Below are positions 27,672 through 36,230 of a DNA stretch of 42,541 nucleotides, piece after piece. The notes beneath the pieces were generated by a model that made no database searches, was not told the origin of the DNA, and was given only the letters and a program-made list of their open reading frames with translations. This DNA comes from Verrucomicrobiales bacterium. Its GTDB lineage: Bacteria > Verrucomicrobiota > Verrucomicrobiia > Verrucomicrobiales > V1-33. The stretch lies in assembly GCA_947460575.1 (NCBI GenBank), contig CANHIJ010000024.1, positions 1 through 42,541 on the forward strand, written 5' to 3'. A program made the position numbers and the translations under genes. The stretch's first letter is position 1; each line of letters opens with the position of its first letter.

Positions 27672-27953
27672 TTATTAGAATGAGGAGCCTCGCGCGCCGC
27701 TAGTCGACCGAGCCTGGCCAGGGCACCGCTACAACCGAGGGCCGCCGCGGAGCCGGTCCATAAGCGCAGCGGGGGGGTGGCGCAAGGATCAAGGCCCCCC
27801 GGCAAACCCCTAGCTCGCCGGATCCCGCGGAACGCCCATCGCAACACGGCGCTATCCGATCGGCTGGCGGCGCAGCTCCCGCGGGCCCGCTCTTTTTTCG
27901 TGACTTCCCGGCCGACCGATCCCGGGACCGCGGCGTGGCCGAACTGTATTGAA

Positions 27954-27964
27954 TGATAAATAGC
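27954..27964. repeat. TGATAAATAGC, copy 2
   Basis: Second identical copy, 49 bases before the GTG start of the GH32 gene, a normal distance for a -10 region (GATAAA). No good -35 box lies 16-18 bases upstream. Confidence 0.35.
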
Positions 27965-28012
27965 AGCTCGCCCGCCGCGTAACCTTTTAGCAAAGCTCTA
28001 CGCAAAACCCAC

Positions 28013-30082
28013 GTGAAATACTCCCTCCTGCTCCCCCTTTTCACCGCGGGCTTGGCCTCGTCCGCTTTGGCCGAACAACCGGCGCCCCCAGCGGCGGAAG
28101 CGCCCCTGAAGGACAAGACGCTCGTCGTTTGGGCCGCTCCCGCAAACCTGGCGCAGCGCGGCGGCAGCGCGCTCACCCTCGACGACGGACGCGACAATTT
28201 CGACGCGATCGTGCTGGGCGAGATTGCGCCCCAAAAATGGATGGCGGGGAGCGATTTTTACCGCCGCTCGCTGCGGGATCAGGCCAGCGTCGCCGCTGAA
28301 GCCGCCGACGCCCATACATTTGTCCAAATCGCTATCGTGTACGCGGGCCAGGAGGTCGCGGTGTACCGCAACGGGGCCCTCTATGCGCGGCACACCGCGG
28401 CCGGAGCCCCCCAGGAATTTGGCCTCGCCGCGAGGTGCAATATCGGCCCGCGCCACCGCAAGCAGACCGACGCGGCGCACTTCGCCGGGGCCATCGATGA
28501 CGCGCGCATCTATGCCCAGGCCTTGTCGGCGGAGCAAATCGCGGCCCTCAAGCCTAACCAGCCATCTGCCCTGCAACCCTGGGCCTGGTGGTCCTTCGAC
28601 GACCCCGCGGACCGGACCGGGCGCTTTGCCGTCGCCGAACTCGTCGGCGGGGCGAAAATTGAGGGCGGCAACCTGGTACTCGATGGAGTGAGCGGCGCGT
28701 TTTTGGCTGGGACCGGCAAAGAGGCGCCCTTCATGGCGGAAACTCCCGCGCGGCCGACCGCGGTGCCCGCCAACTGGCTCACCTATCACCTAGCCCACCC
28801 GGGGCCGGGCAATGGCTGGCCGGGCGATCCCAACTGCGCCTTCACCTGGAAAGGCCGCTATCACCTGCACTATATTTACAACCACCGCGACGGCTTTTCG
28901 TTCGCCCACGTTTCCAGCGACGACATGGTGCACTGGAAGTGGCACCCCACCACCCTAACTCCTCCAAAAACCGGTCACGGGATGTTCAGCGGCACCGGCT
29001 TTATCACCAAACAGGGGCGCCCCGCTATCATCTATCACGGTGAGGGTTCGAATCGAAATCAAATCGCCTTCGCCGAGGACGATCAGTTGGAGCAATGGTC
29101 CAAACCAGTGCCCATCCTGCCCCAAGAGCCCTCCGGCGCCCCCTCCGCGGAGCGCCAGTGGGATCCCGATTGCTGGCTCCATGGCGACACCTACTACGGC
29201 ATCTCCGGCGGGGCCCCTCCCCACCTCATGAAATCGCCGGACCTAAAGAGCTGGACCAGCCTGGGCCTCCTCATGCATCCCGACATGCCAGACCACCTCG
29301 GGGTGAAAAAGGACGAGGACGTCTCCTGCGCCAACATGTTCAAGATTGGAAACAAATGGATGCTGCTCTGCATCAGTCACCAGTTAGGATGCCGATACTA
29401 TTTGGGGGATTTTAAAGGAGAAAAATTCCTGCCCGATTTCCACGCCATGATGAACTGGAAGAAGTGGGAATACTTTGCCCCGGAAAGTTTGGTCACGGCC
29501 GATGGCCGCCGCGTCATGTGGGCCTGGTGCAATCTGGAGTACCCCCAAACGGGCATTCAGTCGCTGCCGCGGGAACTCAGTCTGCCCGCCGACGGCGTGC
29601 TGCGCATCAAGCCGCTGCGCGAGCTGGAAACCTTGCGCGGGGAAGCCAAGGCCCTGCCCGGCCGCATCCTCCCCAACGATGCGCCGCAGCCGCTGGTGGG
29701 GCTATCCGGCGACGCCCTGGAACTCCAATTGACCTTCCAGCCGGGCACCGCCAAGGCCTTCGGACTAGAAGTGTACTGCGATGCCGCAGGCGAACACGGC
29801 TTCCCCATCACCCTCGAACCCGCTGCCCAAACCCTCCACCTCGGGGACGTCAAGGTTCCCTTTGACCTCAAAGCCGGGGAGGCTGCTCACATGCGCGTCT
29901 TTCTCGACAAAAACATGATCGAAGTCTTCGTCAATGACCGCCAGGCCGCGGTGGGCTCGCACCGCTATGCCGAGGGAAATCTCGGCATCCAACTCATCAG
30001 CCAGGGTGGGGAAACCGCGCTCGCCGCGGGCCAAGCCTGGACGATGCAATCCGCCTATTCCGTGGCCGCCAAGCCGCAGTAA
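28013..30082 (+). CDS. Exported GH32 glycosidase with N-terminal LamG-like domain
   Basis: A 689-residue exported glycoside hydrolase of family 32, whose members cleave beta-fructosyl bonds (sucrose, inulin, levan). A signal peptide is followed by a LamG/concanavalin-like domain (about 40-185) containing FDAIVLGE and WMAGSD. The GH32 propeller starts near 245. Catalytic residues fit the family spacing: nucleophile D272 in GDPN, transition-state stabiliser D384 in WDPD, acid/base E435 in DEDVSC. The motifs differ from the textbook NDPNG, RDP and EC forms. A C-terminal beta-sandwich (about 535-680, MIEVFVNDR) closes it. Translation starts at a GTG. Its stop TAA shares one base with the next gene's ATG, so the two are translationally linked. 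Exact substrate is not known. Confidence 0.9.
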   Translation: MKYSLLLPLFTAGLASSALAEQPAPPAAEAPLKDKTLVVWAAPANLAQRGGSALTLDDGRDNFDAIVLGEIAPQKWMAGSDFYRRSLRDQASVAAEAADAHTFVQIAIVYAGQEVAVYRNGALYARHTAAGAPQEFGLAARCNIGPRHRKQTDAAHFAGAIDDARIYAQALSAEQIAALKPNQPSALQPWAWWSFDDPADRTGRFAVAELVGGAKIEGGNLVLDGVSGAFLAGTGKEAPFMAETPARPTAVPANWLTYHLAHPGPGNGWPGDPNCAFTWKGRYHLHYIYNHRDGFSFAHVSSDDMVHWKWHPTTLTPPKTGHGMFSGTGFITKQGRPAIIYHGEGSNRNQIAFAEDDQLEQWSKPVPILPQEPSGAPSAERQWDPDCWLHGDTYYGISGGAPPHLMKSPDLKSWTSLGLLMHPDMPDHLGVKKDEDVSCANMFKIGNKWMLLCISHQLGCRYYLGDFKGEKFLPDFHAMMNWKKWEYFAPESLVTADGRRVMWAWCNLEYPQTGIQSLPRELSLPADGVLRIKPLRELETLRGEAKALPGRILPNDAPQPLVGLSGDALELQLTFQPGTAKAFGLEVYCDAAGEHGFPITLEPAAQTLHLGDVKVPFDLKAGEAAHMRVFLDKNMIEVFVNDRQAAVGSHRYAEGNLGIQLISQGGETALAAGQAWTMQSAYSVAAKPQ

Positions 30083-33000
30083 TGGGCCTGTCCGCAAACC
30101 CTCATCGAAACATGCGCCCAGCTTTTCTAGCCATTTTCGCGGCCTGCTCCGGCGCCTTGCTCCTCCTCCTGGGAAGCGCCGGAGCGGCGGAGCCTCTCGA
30201 CTTCAACCGCGAGGTGCGCCCGATCCTCGCGGACAAGTGTTTCGCCTGCCACGGCGGGGACGCCAAGTCCCTCAAGGGCGAGCTGCGGCTCGATCTCCGC
30301 GACCAGGCCACCGCCCCGGCCCAGAGCGGGAAGGCGGCGATTGTGCCCGGCAAGCCGGAGCAGAGCGAGTTAGCGCACCGCATCGCTTCGGCTGATCCCG
30401 ACACCCAGATGCCGCCGCCCGATTCCCACAAGTCGCTCTCGGCAGAGGAACAGCAAGTGCTGGCGCGATGGATCGCCGAGGGCGCGGTGTACCAAGATCA
30501 CTGGTCGTTCATCCCGCCCGGCAAGGTGCCGCCGCCGACCGCGAGCGATGCCACTTGGAATGCCCAGGCGATCGACCGCTTTGTCTTTGCTGCCTTGGCA
30601 AAGCGCGGCCTGAAGCCCTCTGGGGAAGCCGACCGCGCCACCCTGATCCGGCGCGTTTCCTTGGATGTCCGCGGGGTCCCGCCGTCCCCGGGCGAAGTCG
30701 AGGCCTTCACGGGCGATGCCGCGGACGACGCTTATGGGCGCATGGTGGACCGCATGCTGGCCAGTCCGCGCTTTGGTGAGCGCATGGCTATGACCTGGTT
30801 AGATCTGGCCCGCTATGGCGACACCAATGGCTATCACAATGACTCTGACCGGCCCACCTGGCGGTGGCGCGACTGGGTCGTCGACGCCTATAACAGCAAT
30901 ATGCCCTTCGATCAGTTCAGCGAGTGGCAGCTGGCAGGAGACCTCCTGCCCGACGCCAGCGTGGAGCAGAAGATCGCCTCCGGCTTCAACCGCAACACCC
31001 GCTTTAATGAGGAGGGCGGCGCGGACCCCGCGGAATTCCTCGTCGCCTACGCCGCCGACCGGGCCATCACCCTGGGCAGCGTGTGGTTAGGCCTCACTTT
31101 GAATTGTGCCCAATGCCACACCCACAAATACGACCCCATTTCCCACCGCGAGTTCTACCAATTCACCGCCTTTTTCAATTCTCTGGAAGAGGTAGGCGCC
31201 GGGGGAGCCACCGGCTTTCACGGCAAGCCAGTGCCGCCGGTCATGCGGGCCCCGACCAAGCAGATGCGCGCCGAACTTGCGGCGGCGCGAGCCCAGGCCA
31301 CCGCAGTAGAAGGCGCCGTCGAAACCCTCATCACCACCTCCAGCTACCGCGACCCTGGATTCAGCGGCGCCGCGGCCCCGCAAGCGGGCCTATCACAAGC
31401 GGCCTGGGAAGCCAGCGCGGTTCAGTTTGAGCCGCCCGCCGCGCCCGCGCCGAGCGCCCAGTGGAACTTCACCCGCGGTCCCGAAGATGTCGTTGGAAGC
31501 CGCGAGGGCACCCTGCACGGCGGAGCTACGATCACCGCCGAAGGACTCGTCCTCGACGGCAAGGCTGGATACGTGTTGTCAGAGCCAGTGGCCACCCCAC
31601 TGAAGGCCAAGACTCTGGAGGCTTTTGTTAAGCTGAGCACCCTGCAGCAGTCCGGCGGCGCGGTCATGGGCATCCAAACCCTGGATCCGGACAGCGGGGC
31701 GCAACACTTCGATGCCATCGTTTTTGGCGAACGCGAACCGGCGCGCTGGCTCGCCGGGAGCGATTCCTTTCACCGCACCCAGGACCTCGGGGGGGAACCG
31801 GAAGCGGCGGCGGACCAGGCCTTCGTCCACCTCGCCATCGCCTACGACGAAGACGGCACCATCCGCTGCTACCGGAATGGCAAGCCCTATGGCCAACCCT
31901 ACAAAAAGGCCGAGGTCGCCACTTTTCCGGCCCACCAGTGGCGGGTGATTTTTGGCGCCCGGGCATTGCCCGCGGGAAGCAATTTCATGCTTGCAGGCAC
32001 CATCCGCGAAGCCCGCATGCACGACCGCGCCCTCACTGAATCGGAGATCGCGGCCTGTGCCGGGGCCCTCAGCCCACCGGAGCCGCCGCCGGTGCTCGCG
32101 GCCCTCCACCGGGACCAATCCCAGCGCACCGCCGACCAGGCGGCCCTGCTCCGCGACTACTATCTGCGCCACGTCCACGCCGCCACGGTCGCCACCCTAG
32201 CAAAACCTCAAGAAGAGCTAGGGGCCGCCCGCGAGCGCATCGCCTTCCTGGCCAACGAAGCCAACCAACCCCTCCAGATGGTTAGTGTGGAAATGCCCCA
32301 GCCCAAGGATGCCTTTGTCCTGATGCGCGGCGATTTCCAAACTCCGGGGGAAAAGGTGGCCCGCGACGTCCCCGCTTTCCTGCCCAAATTCCCCGCCGAT
32401 CAACCCCGCAACCGCCTCGGCCTCGCCCGCTGGCTGATGCAGCAGGACCAACCGCTGGTCGCCCGGGTGCAGGTGAACCGCTTCTGGCAAATGCTTTTCG
32501 GCGAGGGCCTGGTCCGCAGCCTCGGCGACTTCGGCCGACAGGGCGCCTTCCCCAGCCACCCCGATCTCCTCGATTGGCTAGCACGAGAATTTGTCGAATC
32601 GCAATGGAACGTTAAGCAACTGCTGAAAACCATCCTCAGGAGCCGCACCTATCAGCAGTCCTCCGCCGATGCCCGCCGCCACGCCGAGGCCGATCCCCTC
32701 AACAAACTCCTCTGGCGCGCCCCCCGGGTCCGCCTCCAGGCGGAAACCATCCGCGACAACGCCCTGGCCATCGCCGGTTTGCTCTCGGATAAAATGGGCG
32801 GCCCGCCGGTGTTCCCCTATCAGCCTAACGATTACTACAAAGGCAAAAATAATGGCTGGCCTTGGGCCCTGAGCGCCGGCGACGACCTCTACCGCCGCGG
32901 CCTCTATACCTTCTGGCGCCGCACTACTCCCTACCCCACTTTTGTCCTATTCGACGCCCCCGACCGCGCGGGGTGCACTTTTGAGCGCCCCCGCACCAAT

Positions 33001-33345
33001 ACGCCGCTGCAAGCCCTAGCCACCCTCAACGACCCGCAATTCGTCGAAGCCGCCCGCGTCCTGGCCCAGCGCCTCCTCTGCGAAGCCGCCGACACCGACC
33101 AGCGCATCGCCCTCGCCTATGGCCTGACCCTCTCCCGCCCGCCCACTGAACCCGAACGCGCCCTGATGCGCCAGTTTGCCGAGGAACAATTGGCGCTCTA
33201 TCGAAGCCAGCCCGAAGCCGCCAAAGCCCTCGCCGCCGCAGGCCAGGCGCCGCGGCCCGCGGCCCTCGACCCCGCCGAACACGCCGCCTGGACGGCCTTG
33301 GCCAACGTCATGCTGAACCTCGACGAAACCATCACCCGGAATTAA
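30082..33345 (+). CDS. PSD1-family cytochrome c protein with LamG insert (PSCyt1-DUF1549-LamG-DUF1553)
   Basis: A 1087-residue exported protein of the planctomycete cytochrome family. A signal peptide is followed by PSCyt1 with haem-binding CFACH (53-57) and the later LARWIAEGA. DUF1549 (PSCyt2) runs to a second CxxCH, CAQCH (342-346), followed by HKYDPIS. A LamG-like domain lies at about 450-660 and carries FDAIVFGE and WLAGSD, closely matching the LamG part of the upstream GH32 protein. DUF1553 (PSD1) fills the C-terminal third (NRLGLARWLM, RVQVNRFWQMLFGEGLV, FERPRTNTPLQALATLNDPQF). The family is thought to act in periplasmic redox or glycan breakdown, unproven. ATG at 30082 overlaps the GH32 stop; ATG at 30112 sits at the signal peptide and is an alternative. 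Confidence 0.9.
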   Translation: MGLSANPHRNMRPAFLAIFAACSGALLLLLGSAGAAEPLDFNREVRPILADKCFACHGGDAKSLKGELRLDLRDQATAPAQSGKAAIVPGKPEQSELAHRIASADPDTQMPPPDSHKSLSAEEQQVLARWIAEGAVYQDHWSFIPPGKVPPPTASDATWNAQAIDRFVFAALAKRGLKPSGEADRATLIRRVSLDVRGVPPSPGEVEAFTGDAADDAYGRMVDRMLASPRFGERMAMTWLDLARYGDTNGYHNDSDRPTWRWRDWVVDAYNSNMPFDQFSEWQLAGDLLPDASVEQKIASGFNRNTRFNEEGGADPAEFLVAYAADRAITLGSVWLGLTLNCAQCHTHKYDPISHREFYQFTAFFNSLEEVGAGGATGFHGKPVPPVMRAPTKQMRAELAAARAQATAVEGAVETLITTSSYRDPGFSGAAAPQAGLSQAAWEASAVQFEPPAAPAPSAQWNFTRGPEDVVGSREGTLHGGATITAEGLVLDGKAGYVLSEPVATPLKAKTLEAFVKLSTLQQSGGAVMGIQTLDPDSGAQHFDAIVFGEREPARWLAGSDSFHRTQDLGGEPEAAADQAFVHLAIAYDEDGTIRCYRNGKPYGQPYKKAEVATFPAHQWRVIFGARALPAGSNFMLAGTIREARMHDRALTESEIAACAGALSPPEPPPVLAALHRDQSQRTADQAALLRDYYLRHVHAATVATLAKPQEELGAARERIAFLANEANQPLQMVSVEMPQPKDAFVLMRGDFQTPGEKVARDVPAFLPKFPADQPRNRLGLARWLMQQDQPLVARVQVNRFWQMLFGEGLVRSLGDFGRQGAFPSHPDLLDWLAREFVESQWNVKQLLKTILRSRTYQQSSADARRHAEADPLNKLLWRAPRVRLQAETIRDNALAIAGLLSDKMGGPPVFPYQPNDYYKGKNNGWPWALSAGDDLYRRGLYTFWRRTTPYPTFVLFDAPDRAGCTFERPRTNTPLQALATLNDPQFVEAARVLAQRLLCEAADTDQRIALAYGLTLSRPPTEPERALMRQFAEEQLALYRSQPEAAKALAAAGQAPRPAALDPAEHAAWTALANVMLNLDETITRN

Positions 33346-33349
33346 GCCC

Positions 33350-34780
33350 ATGCGCGCCGACCCATCCCATTACCATACCAGCCGCCGCCGGTTTCTCTCC
33401 CAAACGGCCTCTGGCTTTGGGCTGATGGCACTGTCAAATCTCCTGGGGAATCAGTCGGCGGCGGCGGCGGCCATGCCCCCCGCAGGAGCGCTGGGCGGGA
33501 CCCACTTTACGCCCAAGGCCAAGCGGGTGATCTATTTGTTCCAGTCCGGCGGGCCGAGCCATCTCGATCTCTTCGACTACAAGCCGACCCTGGTCGATCA
33601 GCACGGAAAGGACCTGCCCGCCAGCGTGTTAGGGACGCAGCGGGTTTCGCTGATGACCCGCGACAACGGGCGCCGCACCTGCGCTTCCCCCTTCAAATTT
33701 GCCCAGCACGGCGCCAGCGGTGCCTGGTTGACCGAACTCATGCCCCACACCGCCACCGTGGCGGACGACCTGTGCTTTATCAAATCGCTGCAAACCGAGC
33801 CCATCAACCACGACCCCGCGGTGACCTTTATCCAGACCGGCCGGGCCCTATCGGGTCGCCCGGCTTTTGGCTCGTGGATGCACTACGGGCTCGGCAATGC
33901 CAGCCAAAACCTGCCCGCCTATGTGGTCATGATCAGCGGCGCGGCCGACCAACCGATCCTCAGCCGATACTATCATAACGGATTTCTTCCGAGCCGATAT
34001 CAAGGCGTCCAGTTCCAGTCCGCGGGCGACCCGGTGCTTTTCCTCTCCAATCCCTCCGGCATCGACCACCAGAACCGCGGCAAAATTATTGGCGCCATCA
34101 ACCAGCTCAACGGACTCCAGCACCAGCATATCGGCGACCCGGAAATCGAGGCCCGCATCGACTCCTTCGAGCTCGCCTATCGCATGCAGACCTCAGTGCC
34201 GGAGTTGCTCAACCTGAAGTCCGAGCCCCCGGAAGTGCTCGACCTGTACGGTCCCGACGTCACCACCCCGGGTTCGTTTGCCTATCAATGCCTCATGGCG
34301 CGGAAGCTCGCCGAGCGCGACGTCCGCTTCGTGCAAATTTTTCACGCCGGATGGGACCACCACGGCGGCTTAAAGGATGGCATGGTCCGCCAGTGCCGCG
34401 CCAGCGACCAGGCGTCGGCGGCGCTGATCAAGGATCTCAAAATGCGCGGCATGCTCGACGACACCCTGGTGGTGTGGGGGGGCGAATTCGGGCGCACCGC
34501 CTACTCTCAGGGCAACGACCTCAACGGCCGCGACCACCACCCCCGCTGCTATTCCATTTGGATGGCCGGAGGAGGCATCCGCGGCGGCATCAGCGTCGGC
34601 GCCACCGACGACTTCGGCTACAACGTCGCTGACAACCCCATCCACGTCCGCGACCTCCACGCCACCATGCTCCACCTCCTCGGCATCGACCACCAGCGCT
34701 TCACCTTCAAAAATCAAGGACTGGACGACAAGCTCACCGGAGTGGAGTCGGCGCGCCTCTTGAAAGAAATCATGGCCTGA
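33350..34780 (+). CDS. DUF1501 protein with Tat-type signal
   Basis: A 476-residue exported protein of the DUF1501 family, related in fold to alkaline phosphatases and sulfatases. The N terminus TSRRRFLSQTASGFGLMAL is a twin-arginine-type signal, implying export folded, perhaps with metal bound. Family motifs: KRVIYLFQSGGPSHLDLFDYKP, PAYVVM, WDHHGG, VVWGGEFGRT, GRDHHPRCYSIWMAGGG and the end TMLHLLGIDH. Many His/Asp in these blocks could bind metal. DUF1501 genes nearly always follow PSD1 genes; here it starts four bases after the PSD1 stop and is the third gene of the GH32 operon. Its enzymatic activity is unknown. It converges on a second DUF1501 gene with a 55-base gap. Confidence 0.92.
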   Translation: MRADPSHYHTSRRRFLSQTASGFGLMALSNLLGNQSAAAAAMPPAGALGGTHFTPKAKRVIYLFQSGGPSHLDLFDYKPTLVDQHGKDLPASVLGTQRVSLMTRDNGRRTCASPFKFAQHGASGAWLTELMPHTATVADDLCFIKSLQTEPINHDPAVTFIQTGRALSGRPAFGSWMHYGLGNASQNLPAYVVMISGAADQPILSRYYHNGFLPSRYQGVQFQSAGDPVLFLSNPSGIDHQNRGKIIGAINQLNGLQHQHIGDPEIEARIDSFELAYRMQTSVPELLNLKSEPPEVLDLYGPDVTTPGSFAYQCLMARKLAERDVRFVQIFHAGWDHHGGLKDGMVRQCRASDQASAALIKDLKMRGMLDDTLVVWGGEFGRTAYSQGNDLNGRDHHPRCYSIWMAGGGIRGGISVGATDDFGYNVADNPIHVRDLHATMLHLLGIDHQRFTFKNQGLDDKLTGVESARLLKEIMA

Positions 34781-34835
34781 TGGGCTCGGGAGGGACTCCT
34801 TGGGGACTTGGGGGCGGGGCTGTCCTTTAAAGGTG
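34781..34835. other. Convergent spacer between two DUF1501 genes
   Basis: The 55 bases contain the palindrome CCTTTAAAGG (34824-34833) next to the minus-strand gene's stop. It has no loop and no U-run, so I do not call it a terminator. Confidence 0.3.
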
Positions 34836-36227
34836 CTAGGCGATGATTTTTTTTACGACCTCGCCGGCGACGTCGGTGAGGCGGTAGTCGCGGCCGTTGT
34901 GGCGGTAGGTGAGTTTTTCGTGGTCGAAGCCGAGGAGGTGGAGGATGGTGGCGTGGAAATCGTGGACGTGGACTTCGTCCTGCGCGACGCGGATGCCGTG
35001 GTCGTCGGTGGCGCCGTAGACGGTGCCGCCTTTGACGCCGCCTCCGGCCATCCAGGAGGAGAAGGCCCAGTGGTGGTGCTCGCGGCCGGGCTGATGGGGG
35101 GCTTCTTTGAAGGGGGTGCGGCCAAACTCGGTGGTCCAAACCACGAGGGTATCGTCGAGCATGCCGCGCTGTTTGAGATCTGCGAGGAGCCCGGCGATGG
35201 GGAGATCGACATTTTTCGCTAGGGGGGCGTGGGCGTTCATGTCGCCGTGCGAGTCCCAGTTTTCGCTGGAGCCGCCGTCGATCAATTCGATGAAGCGGAC
35301 GCCGCGCTCGGCCATGCGTCGGCCGACGAGGCATTGCCAGCCGAAGCCCTGGGTGGAGCCGCGGGTTAGGCCGTAGAGTGCTAGAGTGGCATCGCTTTCC
35401 TGGGACAGGTCAAAAAGCTCGGGGGCTTCCATTTGCATGCCGAAAGCGGTCTGGAACGATTTCATGCGAGCGGCCAGCAGGGGATCTCCGGCGCGGGTCA
35501 GCAAGTGGCGGCGGTCGCGCTGGGCCATGGCTTGGAGTTCCATTTCCTGGAGTCGGGTAGTCGGGGCGCGGCGGTTGATGTTGGCGATGGGTTCGGTGCC
35601 GGGGACGACGAGCGTGCCCTGGTGGGCACCGGGAAGGAAATCGCTGGCCCAGACCTGGTTGCCCGCATAGGGAGTAGCGCGCGCTAGGACAACGAACGAC
35701 GGGAGGTTTTTATTTTCGCTGCCCAATCCGTAGCTGACCCAAGAACCAATGCTAGGCCGGGTAAAGCTGAACGAACCGGTGTGCATTCCGAGAGTGGATT
35801 CGTAGTGGTTGGTGTGATCGGAGCGCAGGGAACGGAGGACGCAGATATCGTCGACGCACTGAGCAGTGTGGGGGAAGAGGTCGCTCACCGCAGTGCCGCA
35901 TTGGCCGCGGGGGCGGAACTCCCAGAGGGGTCGGGTGAGGAACATTTTGTAGTCGCCCTTGCGCCCTTGGAACTCATCGATGGACACCGACTGCCCAGCG
36001 TTTTTGAAAAGGAGCGGTTTGGGGTCCCAGGAGTCCACGTGGGAAACGCCGCCATTCATGAAGAGAAAGATGACCCGCTTGGCCTTGGCCGGAAAAGCCG
36101 CAGGCCGCGCCGCTAGGGGATCCGCGGCAGGGGCATCGGCGAGCAGCTGGCTGAGCAGGCCCGGAAAGAGCGAGGAGCCGGCGACCATCGAGCGCAGGGC
36201 GTGGCGGCGGGTGTAGAGATGGCTCAT
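34836..36227 (-). CDS. DUF1501 protein, partner of the downstream-mapped PSD1 gene
   Basis: A 463-residue exported DUF1501 protein of a different subgroup from the one at 33350. N terminus YTRRHALRSMVAGSSLFPG is Tat-like. Motifs: KRVIFLFMNGGVSHVDSWDPKP, RSDHTNHYESTLGMHTGS, PSIGSWVSYGLG, NWDSHGD, VVWTTEFGRTPF, GREHHHWAFSSWMAGGG and TILHLLGFDHEKLTYRHNGRDYRLTDV. The HNGRDYRLTDV-type ending is typical of the most common subgroup. It begins four bases after the stop of the PSD1 gene at 36231, on the same strand, so they form the usual PSD1-DUF1501 pair and are likely co-transcribed. Function remains unproven; metal-dependent hydrolysis is only a fold-based guess. Confidence 0.92.
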   Translation of the reverse strand: MSHLYTRRHALRSMVAGSSLFPGLLSQLLADAPAADPLAARPAAFPAKAKRVIFLFMNGGVSHVDSWDPKPLLFKNAGQSVSIDEFQGRKGDYKMFLTRPLWEFRPRGQCGTAVSDLFPHTAQCVDDICVLRSLRSDHTNHYESTLGMHTGSFSFTRPSIGSWVSYGLGSENKNLPSFVVLARATPYAGNQVWASDFLPGAHQGTLVVPGTEPIANINRRAPTTRLQEMELQAMAQRDRRHLLTRAGDPLLAARMKSFQTAFGMQMEAPELFDLSQESDATLALYGLTRGSTQGFGWQCLVGRRMAERGVRFIELIDGGSSENWDSHGDMNAHAPLAKNVDLPIAGLLADLKQRGMLDDTLVVWTTEFGRTPFKEAPHQPGREHHHWAFSSWMAGGGVKGGTVYGATDDHGIRVAQDEVHVHDFHATILHLLGFDHEKLTYRHNGRDYRLTDVAGEVVKKIIA

Positions 36228-36230
36228 AGG

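Larger units (their letters stand above)
27660..28012. other. 353-bp divergent intergenic region
   Basis: This spacer separates the esterase-like gene (minus) from the GH32 operon (plus). The outer edges are AT-rich and each carries the 11-mer TGATAAATAGC (27661-27671 and 27954-27964). The middle is very GC-rich and holds a perfect palindrome GCGGGCCCGC (27881-27890) followed by a run of six T, which lacks a proper loop and has no plus-strand gene to terminate. No small gene or RNA was recognised. Confidence 0.5.

Noticed and set aside
27881..27898. GC palindrome followed by a T-run, looking like a terminator
   Set aside because: The palindrome has no loop and no plus-strand gene ends there.
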